A DNA stretch of 64,000 nt from assembly GCF_017810075.1 (NCBI RefSeq), contig NZ_JADNYK010000009.1, positions 62,001 to 126,000 on the forward strand, read 5' to 3'. The number at the start of each line of letters is the position of its first letter. Position 1 is the stretch's first letter. Below are positions 8,793 to 17,506 of the stretch, in pieces. Origin of the DNA: Pseudozobellia sp. WGM2. Its GTDB lineage: Bacteria; Bacteroidota; Bacteroidia; Flavobacteriales; Flavobacteriaceae. The notes beneath the pieces were generated by a model. The model worked only from the letters and a program-made list of their open reading frames with translations. It was not told the DNA's origin and searched no databases. The position numbers were made by a program, and so were the translations under genes.

Positions 8793-8800
8793 CAAATTTA
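8793..8800 (-). promoter_or_regulatory. Candidate -7 box (TAAATTTG) of the pirin operon
   Basis: The minus strand reads TAAATTTG, matching the Bacteroidota TAnnTTTG consensus, about 20 bp before the pirin start. No convincing TTG at -33 was found. The box overlaps an inverted repeat ATTTG-ATA-CAAAT, which could be an operator. Confidence 0.4.
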
Positions 8801-8845
8801 GCCTGTCTATAGCACCTTTGCATTGATATATGTTAAGAAAGACTT

Positions 8846-9439
8846 TTACCCTGGTCTGAAGTTGTTTTTGGCCAAATCACGCCTTACCCGACTAAGGCTT
8901 TCGGGAGCAATGCCCAAGTAAGACGCCACCATCCATTGGGGAACACGTAATAAAATATCTGGATATAGTTTTATGAAGTTCAGGTATCTTGTTTCGGCCG
9001 ATGCGCCTAATAGCAGACTGACTCTTTTGTTCAAATGCCTAATATGGTTGTGCAATAGCCGGTCGTTCAATTTTCTGAACGATGGCCCTAGTCGTGATAT
9101 TCGGTCTATAAAATTTTGGTCTAAAAGTACCACTGTAGTGCTTTCGATGGCATCGATATAGTAGTTCGATGGTTCATTGAAATACACACTGCCACGGTCG
9201 CTTACCAACCAATTTTCAGGAGCAAACTGTAAAATGTCTATTTTACCTTTTTCATTAAGGGCGTACATTCTTAAAAGTCCTTTTTCCACAAATATAGTGA
9301 GGTCACAAACTTCACCTGATTTTAATAGGAACTCTTCTTTAACGACTTTTTTGGTTTTAATGCCATTACATAATTCTTCAATGGCATCGTTGGGCAGACC
9401 CCATTGGGTGTTTAGGTATGATTTAAAATTTTCAAGCAT
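8846..9439 (-). CDS. Crp/Fnr-family transcriptional regulator
   Basis: 197 residues: an N-terminal cyclic-nucleotide-binding-like beta-roll (KEEFLLKSGEVCDLTIFVEKGLL, YALNEKGKIDILQFA) and a short C-terminal helix-turn-helix (VASYLGIAPESLSRVRRDL). The Arg-Ser pair used for cAMP binding is not evident, as is usual for this large Bacteroidota subgroup, so the signal is unknown. The gene starts 9 bp after the stop of the exported sugar-isomerase-like gene and ends 73 bp before the pirin operon, which it may regulate. Confidence 0.9.
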   Translation of the reverse strand: MLENFKSYLNTQWGLPNDAIEELCNGIKTKKVVKEEFLLKSGEVCDLTIFVEKGLLRMYALNEKGKIDILQFAPENWLVSDRGSVYFNEPSNYYIDAIESTTVVLLDQNFIDRISRLGPSFRKLNDRLLHNHIRHLNKRVSLLLGASAETRYLNFIKLYPDILLRVPQWMVASYLGIAPESLSRVRRDLAKNNFRPG

Positions 9440-9448
9440 GTTTGCTCA

Positions 9449-10417
9449 TTAAATATGATCGGCCAGTGCGTCGGAAACTATTGAGTAGGTGGTCTCATAA
9501 CTGGCTTTTAATAATGCCTTGGCATTCATGGTGTTCCAGTAGGTTTTGTTGAAAAGTTCTACGGAAAATCCGCCACGAAAACCTGCTTCATAGAGTTTGG
9601 GAATGATTTTGTCAAAGGGGCATACCCCTTCACCGGCCAAAACCCTATCAGCGTCGGTCAATTGATCATAAGCTGGCGTAGAAGGGTAGTCGTTCATATG
9701 CATAACCGGAAGTTTGGCACCGTTCAGAAGGTCTATTGACCCCCAATCGTTTCCTCCTCGGTAAACATGATAAAAATCTAACAATACCGTCGCTTTTGGG
9801 TGGCCGGTCGCCATAGCGATTTTGGCACAATCGGAAACTTTGTGCAAGGCGCCCATACCCCAAAGTTCTAAAATGGGGGTGACCCCTGTTTCGTCGCCCA
9901 ATTCTAAAATCGCTTTGTAGCGATCGGCATAGGCGTCATATTGATCAGGATTAATTTTATCAATGCCTTGAACCGGGGCGGCAAGATATTCGCCACCCAA
10001 TTCTTTGGTGATTTTCATTTCTTTACGAAGTTGCGCCAATGCCACTGTTCTTTCATCAGCATCGTCGCTACACCATTTTGAAAATCCGATAATATTTTCA
10101 AGAACTAGACCTCGGTCTTGTAACTTTTTTTTCAATTGATCGGTGCTTCCGCCTTTATCGAGATAAGCCCTGATGTCGCTCATCCATAATTCAATACCGT
10201 CAAATTTGGCATCGGCCACATAGTCGATTTGCACATCGACAGGTAATTTGTAATGCAATAAGGTAGAGCAGTTCAAGCTTATACGTACGGGAAGCTTTTG
10301 AACGGTATTTTTTTTGTTTTTTTGAGTTGTACTGTTGGCATAAGCATGGCCGCTCATTGCTGCCAAGGAACCCAAAAGAGTAGTGGAAATAGCTTTTCTT
10401 CTTGAAATTTTGGTCAT
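9449..10417 (-). CDS. Exported sugar phosphate isomerase/epimerase-like TIM barrel
   Basis: 322 residues. The N-terminus (KISRRKAISTTLLGSLAAMSGHAYA) has a twin-arginine start, hydrophobic stretch and AxA-type cleavage site, so Tat export is likely. The remainder is an AP-endonuclease-2/xylose-isomerase-like TIM barrel: DAKFDGIELWMSDI, GGEYLAAPV, TPILELWGMG, VLLDFYHVYRGG, PVMHMNDYPS and GGFSVELFNKTYW, with Glu, Asp, His and Glu at positions used for the divalent metal. Many such proteins act on sugars or inositols in marine flavobacteria; the substrate is unknown. Directly upstream of the Crp-like gene (9 bp). Confidence 0.88.
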   Translation of the reverse strand: MTKISRRKAISTTLLGSLAAMSGHAYANSTTQKNKKNTVQKLPVRISLNCSTLLHYKLPVDVQIDYVADAKFDGIELWMSDIRAYLDKGGSTDQLKKKLQDRGLVLENIIGFSKWCSDDADERTVALAQLRKEMKITKELGGEYLAAPVQGIDKINPDQYDAYADRYKAILELGDETGVTPILELWGMGALHKVSDCAKIAMATGHPKATVLLDFYHVYRGGNDWGSIDLLNGAKLPVMHMNDYPSTPAYDQLTDADRVLAGEGVCPFDKIIPKLYEAGFRGGFSVELFNKTYWNTMNAKALLKASYETTYSIVSDALADHI

Positions 10418-10538
10418 CGAAATCGGTTTAAAATCTAAAGTTAGGGTTTTTGCTTGTGTTGCACCTTTTCTAACCTTCCAAATAAAATTAGTCGCACTAG
10501 CCCATTTTTACCAGAGTATCCAACAATAACAAATTTAT

Positions 10539-10865
10539 TTAATGCGAAACGACCTTTAGTCCGACAATTGAGATGATCAGTGTTGAAATGAAAAATAACC
10601 TCCAAAATGTTGTTGGTTCTTTGAAAACCAGAATACCGACTAAAACGGTGCCTACGGCACCGATGCCCGTCCAAACACCATAGGCGGTGCCAATGGGTAA
10701 TGCTTGCGTTGCTTTTATCAATAGCGCCATGCTCATGCAAAGGGCTAGTAGAAAACCCGTATACCACAGGTACATTTCATTGCCCGAAGTTTCTTTTGCT
10801 TTGCCCAAGCAAAAGGCAAAACCTACTTCGAATAGGCCAGCGATGATGAGTAAGATCCAATTCAT
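10539..10865 (-). CDS. sugE: SMR family transporter, Gdx/SugE type
   Basis: 108 residues with four predicted membrane helices, the standard size of a small multidrug resistance protein. The essential Glu is in GLFEVGFAFCLGKAK (about residue 13). LPIGTAYGVWTGIGAVGTVLVG and the C-terminal IVGLKVVSH match the SugE/Gdx branch more than EmrE; characterised Gdx proteins export guanidinium as antiparallel dimers by proton antiport. That substrate is inferred from family resemblance only. No guanidine riboswitch was recognised upstream. The gene stands alone. Confidence 0.85.
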   Translation of the reverse strand: MNWILLIIAGLFEVGFAFCLGKAKETSGNEMYLWYTGFLLALCMSMALLIKATQALPIGTAYGVWTGIGAVGTVLVGILVFKEPTTFWRLFFISTLIISIVGLKVVSH

Positions 10866-11019
10866 AATCTAGCAATCACTTTTATGAAGGTATATTTTCT
10901 CTTGTGATATTTCAATTTCTAAAACTGCCAATCGATATAGAAACATAACTTTAATACCTATATTATTTATTAAACTGGAATCTAAGGTTTAAGTGTTGAA
11001 CTAAACCAATCAATTAACT

Positions 11020-12780
11020 TCAATCTAATTTTTTCATCTCTACCCAAAATGGCATGATACTCTTAGAACCTTCTTGATAAAAAGAAATCAGGTCACAACT
11101 CATTTTCGGGATAAAAACATTCTTCATCACTATAGTGTCGGTCGCTTCTTTTTCATTCTTCATCTGATTAACGATGCTGTTGGTTTCCAGATACATTCGT
11201 CCGTTGGCTTTTACGGGTTTTATAAACTTGAATTTGATATCATAATAACCCTGTTGAACATTTACTTTCCAAAAGCCATGAATTTCTTCCTGTGCCCAAA
11301 TTCCGCGTTCGCCACTGGCATCGTTCCTATTTAATATGATGGGGTTTTCAAAGGGGCTTCCGACCTCGATCAGCGGTTGGTTGACAAGATTTTCAGACCT
11401 AATCAGTTCGTTGTAAGTATCATCTAAAATCTTTTTAAGGTTCTTTGCAATGTCTTTGTTTTCGAGTAAGATATTTTTCTCTTCATAGGGGTCTTCTTCA
11501 AGCTTGAAAAGCTCGAAACTTTCTAATGAAGCATCATAATCGGTCTTAGCTACCAATTTATAGTTCTCTTTTAGCAACGACATATTATTGTATAGCTCCG
11601 GGTATTTTCGAGACCAATAAAAGAACAATGGTCTGTTGTTCCATTCTACATCTCTGCCTTTCAACAGTGGTATTAAGCTATTGCCATCAATTTTCTTGTC
11701 TTTAGGCAAAGGCACCTGACAGGCTTCGGCCAAGGTGGGTAGAATATCGATATGTGCGGTAGTGGTTTCAATGTCACGATTCTTTTTGAATAAAGCAGGA
11801 TAACGCAAATAGAAGGGCACCCGAACCCCTCCTTCATATACGTTACCTTTTCGACCCCGCATTCCGGCCACATATCTCGTTTGTTGTGGGCCATTGTCGG
11901 TCATAAATATGAGCAAAGTATTATCGGCTATCTTTAGATCTTCTAATTTTTTTAGCAGTCTGTCTACATTATCGTCGATATTGCTGACCATTGCATACAC
12001 TTTTCGAGCGTCTTCTTTGTCTTTTTCCGACATTTCAGGAAAAGGTCTTCCATCATTTTTAAAGCCTGTTGATGGGTCGATGTCTTTGTAGAGATTATAA
12101 TACTTCTCAGGTACTTGCAATGGGGTATGCGGTGCATTAAAAGAGAGGTAGCAAAAAAAGGGTGATTCTTGATTTTTCTGAATAAAACTTAGAGCTTCGG
12201 TCGTAAAGATATCAGAGCAATACCCCTCGTAGGACTGCTGTTCATTATTATGCCACAGTACCGGGTCAAAATAGCTTCTGTCCCCCTTGAAATATGTAGT
12301 AATATCACCCACCTGCCCCATACCGCCCGAAAGGTGTATAACCGATTCATCAAAACCTTGGTCGCTAGGTCTGCTGGGGTAATTATCACCCAAGTGCCAC
12401 TTACCGAAGATACCCGTTTTGTAGTTTGCCTGTTTCAACATTTCGGCAATGGTAACCTCGTTCGAAGCCATAGTCGCTCCGCCATTATAGGTGTCTCGTA
12501 TACCTGTACGTAGTGAGTAACGTCCGGTCATCAAGCTTGACCGAGTAGGGGCACAGACCGGTGAAACATAAAAATTATTGAAACGGTTGCTTTCTTTGGC
12601 CAGTTTATCGATAGCCGGAGTTTTAACATGCGGATTTCCGGTAACACCCAAATCACCATAACCTTGGTCGTCAGTAATAATTATGATTACGTTTGGATGC
12701 TTTTTGGTTTGGGAGAAGACCATTTGGACCATGAAGATGGCTAAAATGGTGGTAAAAATGTAATGGTTCTTTGTTCTCAT
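11020..12780 (-). CDS. Sulfatase (type I, formylglycine-dependent)
   Basis: 586 residues with signal peptide (ends VFSQ). The alkaline-phosphatase fold begins at PNVIIIITDDQGYGDLG, whose Asp37 and Asp38 bind calcium. The modification motif CAPTRSSLMTGRY has Cys76 in CxPxR context, the Cys that is oxidised to formylglycine; the +3 residue is Thr rather than the more common Ser. GIFGKWHLG holds the active-site Lys and His, and MTDNGPQ the second metal Asp-Asn. After about residue 470 comes a C-terminal region. Sulfatases of marine flavobacteria remove sulfate from algal polysaccharides; here no glycoside hydrolase neighbours are present, so the substrate is open. Confidence 0.95.
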   Translation of the reverse strand: MRTKNHYIFTTILAIFMVQMVFSQTKKHPNVIIIITDDQGYGDLGVTGNPHVKTPAIDKLAKESNRFNNFYVSPVCAPTRSSLMTGRYSLRTGIRDTYNGGATMASNEVTIAEMLKQANYKTGIFGKWHLGDNYPSRPSDQGFDESVIHLSGGMGQVGDITTYFKGDRSYFDPVLWHNNEQQSYEGYCSDIFTTEALSFIQKNQESPFFCYLSFNAPHTPLQVPEKYYNLYKDIDPSTGFKNDGRPFPEMSEKDKEDARKVYAMVSNIDDNVDRLLKKLEDLKIADNTLLIFMTDNGPQQTRYVAGMRGRKGNVYEGGVRVPFYLRYPALFKKNRDIETTTAHIDILPTLAEACQVPLPKDKKIDGNSLIPLLKGRDVEWNNRPLFFYWSRKYPELYNNMSLLKENYKLVAKTDYDASLESFELFKLEEDPYEEKNILLENKDIAKNLKKILDDTYNELIRSENLVNQPLIEVGSPFENPIILNRNDASGERGIWAQEEIHGFWKVNVQQGYYDIKFKFIKPVKANGRMYLETNSIVNQMKNEKEATDTIVMKNVFIPKMSCDLISFYQEGSKSIMPFWVEMKKLD

Positions 12781-12903
12781 AGTTTGGTCAACTTAATTGT
12801 TCGTTGGTGAAGACTCTAGGGGTTTTTTAATTTTTACCTCAGACGGAAATCGTATTGAAGCGAGAAGCTCTTAAAGTATATCAGGTTTTGTATACTTTAT
12901 TTT

Positions 12904-13335
12904 TTAATTGAATTCTTCGGTAAAAGAATCGTCCCATTTAAAGGCGTTTACTATCCACCCGTTATCATTTTTATAAAAAGTGAACTTCAGTCTGATGGCG
13001 CTTTTGGTATAGCGAACCAAATAGGTTTCACGAAGTGCGATATCACTAATGGTCTCATTCTTAATTTTTACATAACCAATCGATTTACCAAAACGTTGTT
13101 CTAAAAGATTTAGGTATTTGATGGTTTTTTCTTCGATGGCCTCGATTTCATTTAAGGGCATGGGCCAATAGGGAGTCAAGGTGCCAAAAGCTTTTGAAAC
13201 TTGATTCTCTTGAAATAGGGAAGCTATCGTCATCGAGAGCTCTTGTGTCTCTGTAACATCGCTTAGATATTGTTCTTGTGCAGAAAGCCGCATAATACTG
13301 AATAGTAGAACGATCAAAAAGGCCAGATTTTTCAT
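12904..13335 (-). CDS. Exported protein of unknown function
   Basis: 143 residues from the ATG at 13333-13335; an upstream TTG could add two residues. A signal peptide (MKNLAFLIVLLFSIMRLSAQ) is followed by a small domain of helix then four-stranded beta pattern (YVKIKNETISDIALRETYL, IRLKFTFYKNDNGWIVNAF) that resembles the general shape of NTF2-like or DUF3887-type proteins, though I do not claim homology. The end pattern 'RLKFTFYK...GW' recalls the frameshifted protein at 22707-23167, whose end reads IRFTFQFYKPYNQW. Confidence 0.75.
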   Translation of the reverse strand: MKNLAFLIVLLFSIMRLSAQEQYLSDVTETQELSMTIASLFQENQVSKAFGTLTPYWPMPLNEIEAIEEKTIKYLNLLEQRFGKSIGYVKIKNETISDIALRETYLVRYTKSAIRLKFTFYKNDNGWIVNAFKWDDSFTEEFN

Positions 13336-13370
13336 GGGCAATAGTTACGAAGCAAAGAAATTAAAATGAA

Positions 13371-13410
13371 TATAGTGAAAATCATAAGATCTCATATGAT
13401 TTTCACTATA
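13371..13410. terminator. Perfect 16-bp inverted repeat, probable terminator
   Basis: TATAGTGAAAATCATA (13371-13386) and its exact complement (13395-13410) enclose 8 nt. It lies 134 bp past the stop of the DsbA-like gene and upstream of the exported-protein gene. The minus-strand continuation is moderately T-rich, so it could end the DsbA-like transcript; the arms are not GC-rich, so an operator is an alternative. Confidence 0.55.
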
Positions 13411-13543
13411 TCAGTTTCTGAATATGTTGGAATCTACTAAGCCCTTCCGCTAGCCCCATAGTATACCTTTAATACTATTGCGGATTGGTTAAAACATTTT
13501 TTTGTTTCATCCTCCGTCATTAATTTAACGGCAATTCTTATTG

Positions 13544-14185
13544 TTATTGAACTAATTCAGAAAGTACTTCTTTAAAAGTTTCTACAGGCTGTGCTCCTGT
13601 AATGGCACTTTTTCTATCGAAGACGATAGTAGGCACAGACTTCACGCCCAAATTTTGCCAGTAAGCTTCTTTACTTTTTATTTCATATTTAGCATCGTCA
13701 TCATCAAGTTTTGCTAAGGCCTCTTCTGCATTTAAACCGACGTCTATTAAGGCCTCTTTAAGCACTTCTCTTTTCGAAACATCTTTTCTTTCGCTAAAAA
13801 AGGCAGTAGTCAATCTCATTTTTAGGTCCGTTTGCTTACCAAATGTTTTGGCATATTCGAGCAGTATATGCGCTTCTAAAGTGTTTGACATTCTCATTTC
13901 ATCATAGTAATCGAACGTAAAACCTAATTCTTCACCGGCTTCGGCCATGCGCTGTTGCGATTCTTTTTGCTGCTCTAGGGTTGAACCATATTTTTCGGCA
14001 ATGTGCTCTTGCACATTTTGGCCTTCTGCCGGCATATTGGGGTTAAGCTCAAAAGGTTGCCACTCAATTTCAACCTGGTCTTGTATGCCTAGTTCTGAAA
14101 TAGCTTTATCCAGTCGTTTATAACCAATGGTACACCAAGGGCATACCACATCAGAAACGATATCTATCTTTAATTTGTCTTTCAT
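13544..14185 (-). CDS. DsbA family oxidoreductase (FrnE-like)
   Basis: 213 residues without a signal peptide. IDIVSDVVCPWCTIGYKRLDK shows the thioredoxin-fold CPWC active site at about residues 16-19, and VKSVPTIVFD the cis-proline loop near residue 190. The helical insertion between (EHIAEKYGSTLEQQKESQQR) is typical of the FrnE / DsbA-like cytoplasmic branch. Such proteins are thiol oxidoreductases or isomerases linked to oxidative stress in other bacteria. It stands alone. Confidence 0.93.
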   Translation of the reverse strand: MKDKLKIDIVSDVVCPWCTIGYKRLDKAISELGIQDQVEIEWQPFELNPNMPAEGQNVQEHIAEKYGSTLEQQKESQQRMAEAGEELGFTFDYYDEMRMSNTLEAHILLEYAKTFGKQTDLKMRLTTAFFSERKDVSKREVLKEALIDVGLNAEEALAKLDDDDAKYEIKSKEAYWQNLGVKSVPTIVFDRKSAITGAQPVETFKEVLSELVQ

Positions 14186-14323
14186 TATCTTATAATTTAT
14201 GAACCTACTAAGTCGTAAAAACTTGCCAAACCATACAAATGAGGTGTTCGTAATCTATCAAAGGAGATGTTCAGGTAATTAACCGGTCATCATTTTAAAG
14301 GAAAGTGTACAGAAGAATTTTAC

Positions 14324-14824
14324 CTAATAGATTTTTAAATCGGTCATTTTAGAGTATAGTTCTTCTTTTCCGTTTTTAAGAATTCTCAAAAATATACCGG
14401 TCTCCTTTTTATATTCACCGATCAGATTATTTTCAATAATATAGGTGAAGGGTCCGTGGGTGAATATATAATTATATCTGTAAGAGCCCTTTTCTTCTAT
14501 TTTACCATCTAATAAGATAAGGTCAGGCTGTTCTGAAGAAAGTTTAGGTTGGTTCCACGACATATATTTTAAATTTTTATCGTTCGATTGAATAACCATA
14601 ATGGTGAAGTTTTCATTTTCACAAATAACGAGTTGGGAGCCCATTTCTGGGTCAAGATGAATCACGTTGTCATGCTCGATTAACAGTTCGTTCTCAACTT
14701 CAAGTTGCTTCTGTTTTTCTATCAATTTCACTTCTTTTAAAGGTAAATCTTGTTCACTCTTATTGTCTTTGCAAGAGGAAAGCAAAACGAATATGCAAAT
14801 TAAGAGAGGGATTAATTTTAGCAT
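14324..14824 (-). CDS. Small lipoprotein, copy A of a tandem duplication
   Basis: 166 residues. Lipobox LLSSC at about residues 14-18, then a charged coiled-coil-like stretch rich in Lys and Glu (about 25-50), then a beta-rich C-terminal domain (QLVICENENFTIMVIQS, DLILLDGKIEEKGSY, FLRILKNGKEELYSK). No known family recognised. The gene 843 bp upstream at 15167-15667 encodes a protein of identical length and roughly 60 percent identity by eye, and the duplicated block extends into the upstream non-coding DNA. Confidence 0.8.
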   Translation of the reverse strand: MLKLIPLLICIFVLLSSCKDNKSEQDLPLKEVKLIEKQKQLEVENELLIEHDNVIHLDPEMGSQLVICENENFTIMVIQSNDKNLKYMSWNQPKLSSEQPDLILLDGKIEEKGSYRYNYIFTHGPFTYIIENNLIGEYKKETGIFLRILKNGKEELYSKMTDLKIY

Positions 14825-15066
14825 TTTAAAATATTAAGTTAGTATATAGCATCAAGCTTTAAAAAGTTCTAAAATTAAGTTCAAATTTAGTACTTAAATA
14901 TGTAAAGGCCGTTGAGCGCCATTACTATTGCATCTGTACACAAATACGTAGAATTATCTAAACCTCAGTTTGATATGAATTTGTGTTTTGAAACGGTTAA
15001 AGGTATAGTTAAATAAACTCTCATCTATTGATGATAATCCACTTTGGTATGCTTTAGTATGGCAAA
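14325..15066 (-). repeat. Tandem duplication unit A (gene plus upstream region)
   Basis: The block from the lipoprotein stop to about 15066 is matched by 15168-15912 (unit B) with an offset of 841-845 bp. The similarity continues through about 240 bp of non-coding upstream DNA, for example TAGAATTATCTAAAC at 14950 and again at 15792, and TGATGATAATCCACTT near 15028 and 15873. Confidence 0.8.
14882..14889 (-). promoter_or_regulatory. Candidate -7 box (TAAATTTG) of lipoprotein copy A
   Basis: The minus strand reads TAAATTTG, fitting TAnnTTTG, 58 bp before the start. The equivalent position of unit B reads TAGATTTG, so the invariant bases are kept while a free position varies, which supports the assignment. 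Confidence 0.5.
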
Positions 15067-15166
15067 CTATACAGATATATGTAACAGTCTAAAAGATGAT
15101 TAAGCTACTAGAATTATGGTTTTTCGGCTATCGCCCTTACACACTTATGCATGAGACTTAAACTTC

Positions 15167-15667
15167 CTAAAGTTTTAAATCAATCATTTTGGTATAAAGC
15201 TCTTCTTCGCCATTTTTAAGAATTCGTAAAAATACACCTGTAGCATCTTTACTTTCACCAATGAGATTGTTTTCGATGATGTAAGTGAAGTGTCCGTTGC
15301 TGAAAATAAAGTGATATCCTCCGCCAGAGCCTTGTTGTTCGATCTCACCATCGAGCAAGATCAGGTCTGGTCGTTCTGTAGAAGATTTAGGTCTGTTCCA
15401 GGCCATATATCTTACATCGCTACTTTTCAAGCGATCGACCCTAATAATAAATTTTTCATTTTCGCAATGAATGAGGTTGAGTTGCACTTCTGGATTAAGT
15501 TGTACCGCGGCATCGTGCTCGATTAAAAGTTCGTTCTCAACTTCAAGTTCCTTTTCTCGTTCTATCAGCTCGGCTTCCTTTAATAGTATTTCTTGTTCGT
15601 TTTTTTTGTTTTTGCAGGATGCAAGTATGGCTAACATACAGATTATGGGGAAGTATAATTTTAGCAT
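15167..15667 (-). CDS. Small lipoprotein, copy B of a tandem duplication
   Basis: 166 residues, paralogue of the protein at 14324-14824 with the same layout: lipobox ILASC, a Lys/Glu-rich helical stretch (KEAELIEREKELEVENELL), and a beta domain ending FLRILKNGEEELYTKMIDLKL. Differences concentrate in the middle third, while the helical segment and the C-terminus are nearly identical. Function unknown; probably anchored to the outer membrane facing the periplasm. 442 bp of non-coding DNA lie upstream. Confidence 0.8.
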   Translation of the reverse strand: MLKLYFPIICMLAILASCKNKKNEQEILLKEAELIEREKELEVENELLIEHDAAVQLNPEVQLNLIHCENEKFIIRVDRLKSSDVRYMAWNRPKSSTERPDLILLDGEIEQQGSGGGYHFIFSNGHFTYIIENNLIGESKDATGVFLRILKNGEEELYTKMIDLKL

Positions 15668-15912
15668 CTTAACGATTAAGTGAGTGTATAGGACTAATCT
15701 TTTAAAACTTCTTAAGTTGAGTTCAAATCTAGTTCATAAATACGTAATGGTCGTTGAATGCCATTACTATTTCATATGTGCACAAATTAGTAGAATTATC
15801 TAAACTTCAGTTCGATATTGAATTTGTGTTTTGAAAAGGTTATAGGTATAGTTGAATAAAAACTCTTCTGTTGATGATAATCCACTTCGGTATGCTCTAA
15901 TATAAGGCAAAT
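15168..15912 (-). repeat. Tandem duplication unit B (gene plus upstream region)
   Basis: Partner of 14325-15066. Both units keep gene length (501 bp) and the non-coding upstream 240 bp; nucleotide changes are spread evenly, so the duplication is not recent. Confidence 0.8.
15724..15731 (-). promoter_or_regulatory. Candidate -7 box (TAGATTTG) of lipoprotein copy B
   Basis: Minus strand TAGATTTG, 57 bp before the start, aligned with the TAAATTTG of copy A. Beyond the duplicated block (15913-16109) I see nothing else. Confidence 0.5.
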
Positions 15913-16109
15913 CAGAAATGGCCATTATCAAATTTAGAGCTTAACCCAAATGCCGTTTTTTAATAGTGCAAACCGATGATAAGCTTTCTATGAATTTTAG
16001 CTATTCTGAAATATGTCGAACCAATGTTATAATTTTAATCCCAGAATTCCAGGGTAGAATTTTCTGAAAAATATGTAAATAAGGGGTAAACGGAGTCGTG
16101 CTATAGAAA

Positions 16110-17336
16110 CTAATCTGTCACCGTCAATTTAATTTGATTTTCTGTAGTGTTCAAAAACTTATCGACTGCAGTGAAAGTCAGTTCAAAATTACCGGTTTCT
16201 GTAGGTAGCCCCGAAATCAAGTTATTTTTACTATCAAATTCTAACCAATCATATTCTATTGGGTTTAGTGATAACGTCAATTGTTGATCATCGATATCTT
16301 TAAAATAATCTGCCGGCAGTAAAATCTCAAATTTCTCACCAACTTTAATCGTAGTATTTGAGACAGGGTTGAATACAAAAGGTTTAAAAACTTTTGAAGT
16401 ATTTGCCCAGAATATATCAGATTCTTTTAGTTCGTTGTTATCGATTTGCAAGCGTGTAAAAAATAAAAACTTATTATCGATACTCACAAAGGGTCTTCTG
16501 TCCCAATCGTTTGAATTTATAGCCGAATCGAGTACTCTTGGTACGGTCCATTTTTTATTAATATCGCGGTAGGTTACATATAGGTCTGTAGCGGTTTCAT
16601 CATTTGTATATCTACAAAAAATCAGGTAATCTTCATTCGGGGAGATGAATACACTTTCTTTGTCATTGGGGGAAAGAAGTTCAGAAATGACTTCAACTTT
16701 TTGGTATTTTTCATCCACTAAATTTGAGTAAAATAGGTCGGCGGTGAAGCAATTTTCTATGCCTTCACAATTTCTGTTAGAAGAAAAATAAATTGTTCCG
16801 TTGTAGGTCATGCTCGCATTTGCCTCCCTACTTATTGAGCTCAAGGGGTTCTTGATCAATTGGGGGGAAACCCAACCATTGGCAGATTTTTCGAGTTTGC
16901 CAATATCGGTCAGATAATTTACTTCAGCCTTACTTTGCGCGTAGAGTAACGATTTTCCATCTGGGGAGAAATACGGAAGAAAAACACTTTTGCCTTTTAA
17001 AGGCTCAAAAATCATAGGTTCTGTCCAGTCCTCATCCATCATTTTAGAGTAGAAAATTTGTCCGCTGTCATCATTGTTCAGTATGCCAAATGCCATTTCT
17101 TGACCGTCAGGGCTAAAAGATATTCCATGCTCAAGTCTACCTTTTACCGACACGATATCAGGGGCAAAGACCACCGGAATAGAGTCTGGGATAGTTTGAT
17201 TTAAATAGTTCGTGGGCTTACTTAAGGGTTTGCAGCTGAACAGCCCCAAGTTGATGAGAATTGATAGAAATAGTATTAAAGGATTTTTCAATTTTGTAGA
17301 CTTGTTCTGAGAGGATTTAAAGATGCACATATCCAT
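16110..17336 (-). CDS. PD40 beta-propeller lipoprotein with C-terminal Ig-like domain
   Basis: 408 residues. A long N-terminus leads to lipobox LFSC (about residue 35). Repeats of the WD40-like PD40 type are clear: EHGISFSPDGQEMAFGIL, LPYFSPDGKSLLYAQS, SVFISPNEDYLIFCRY and RPFVSIDNKFLFFTRL. The last 85 residues form a cadherin/dystroglycan-type putative Ig domain (KVGEKFEILLPADYFKD, ISGLPTETGNFELTFTAVD). Such proteins are surface or periplasmic binding or scaffold proteins; partner unknown. Start could also be Met3 (17330). Alone in its region. Confidence 0.85.
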   Translation of the reverse strand: MDMCIFKSSQNKSTKLKNPLILFLSILINLGLFSCKPLSKPTNYLNQTIPDSIPVVFAPDIVSVKGRLEHGISFSPDGQEMAFGILNNDDSGQIFYSKMMDEDWTEPMIFEPLKGKSVFLPYFSPDGKSLLYAQSKAEVNYLTDIGKLEKSANGWVSPQLIKNPLSSISREANASMTYNGTIYFSSNRNCEGIENCFTADLFYSNLVDEKYQKVEVISELLSPNDKESVFISPNEDYLIFCRYTNDETATDLYVTYRDINKKWTVPRVLDSAINSNDWDRRPFVSIDNKFLFFTRLQIDNNELKESDIFWANTSKVFKPFVFNPVSNTTIKVGEKFEILLPADYFKDIDDQQLTLSLNPIEYDWLEFDSKNNLISGLPTETGNFELTFTAVDKFLNTTENQIKLTVTD

Positions 17337-17506
17337 CCGTACTATTTTATAAATTTTATTCGCTGGTCAATTCGGCAAAACTAAGACAAAGGTTAATGGT
17401 AAGGGAAGAATTTTTTACTGTTGTCGTTTCGTTAGCAATACCAAATGGAAATTGAAAAGGGGAGGGGTTGGTTGTTTCGTTTCCGTTTGCACTGATATTC
17501 ATATTT

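Noticed and set aside
10441-10767. Second small gene overlapping the SMR transporter
   Set aside because: It lies in another frame of a clear four-helix transporter and has no membrane or domain pattern.
10866-11019. Guanidine riboswitch in front of the SugE/Gdx-like gene
   Set aside because: No conserved guanidine-I, -II or -III motif (such as paired ACGR hairpins) could be seen in the leader.
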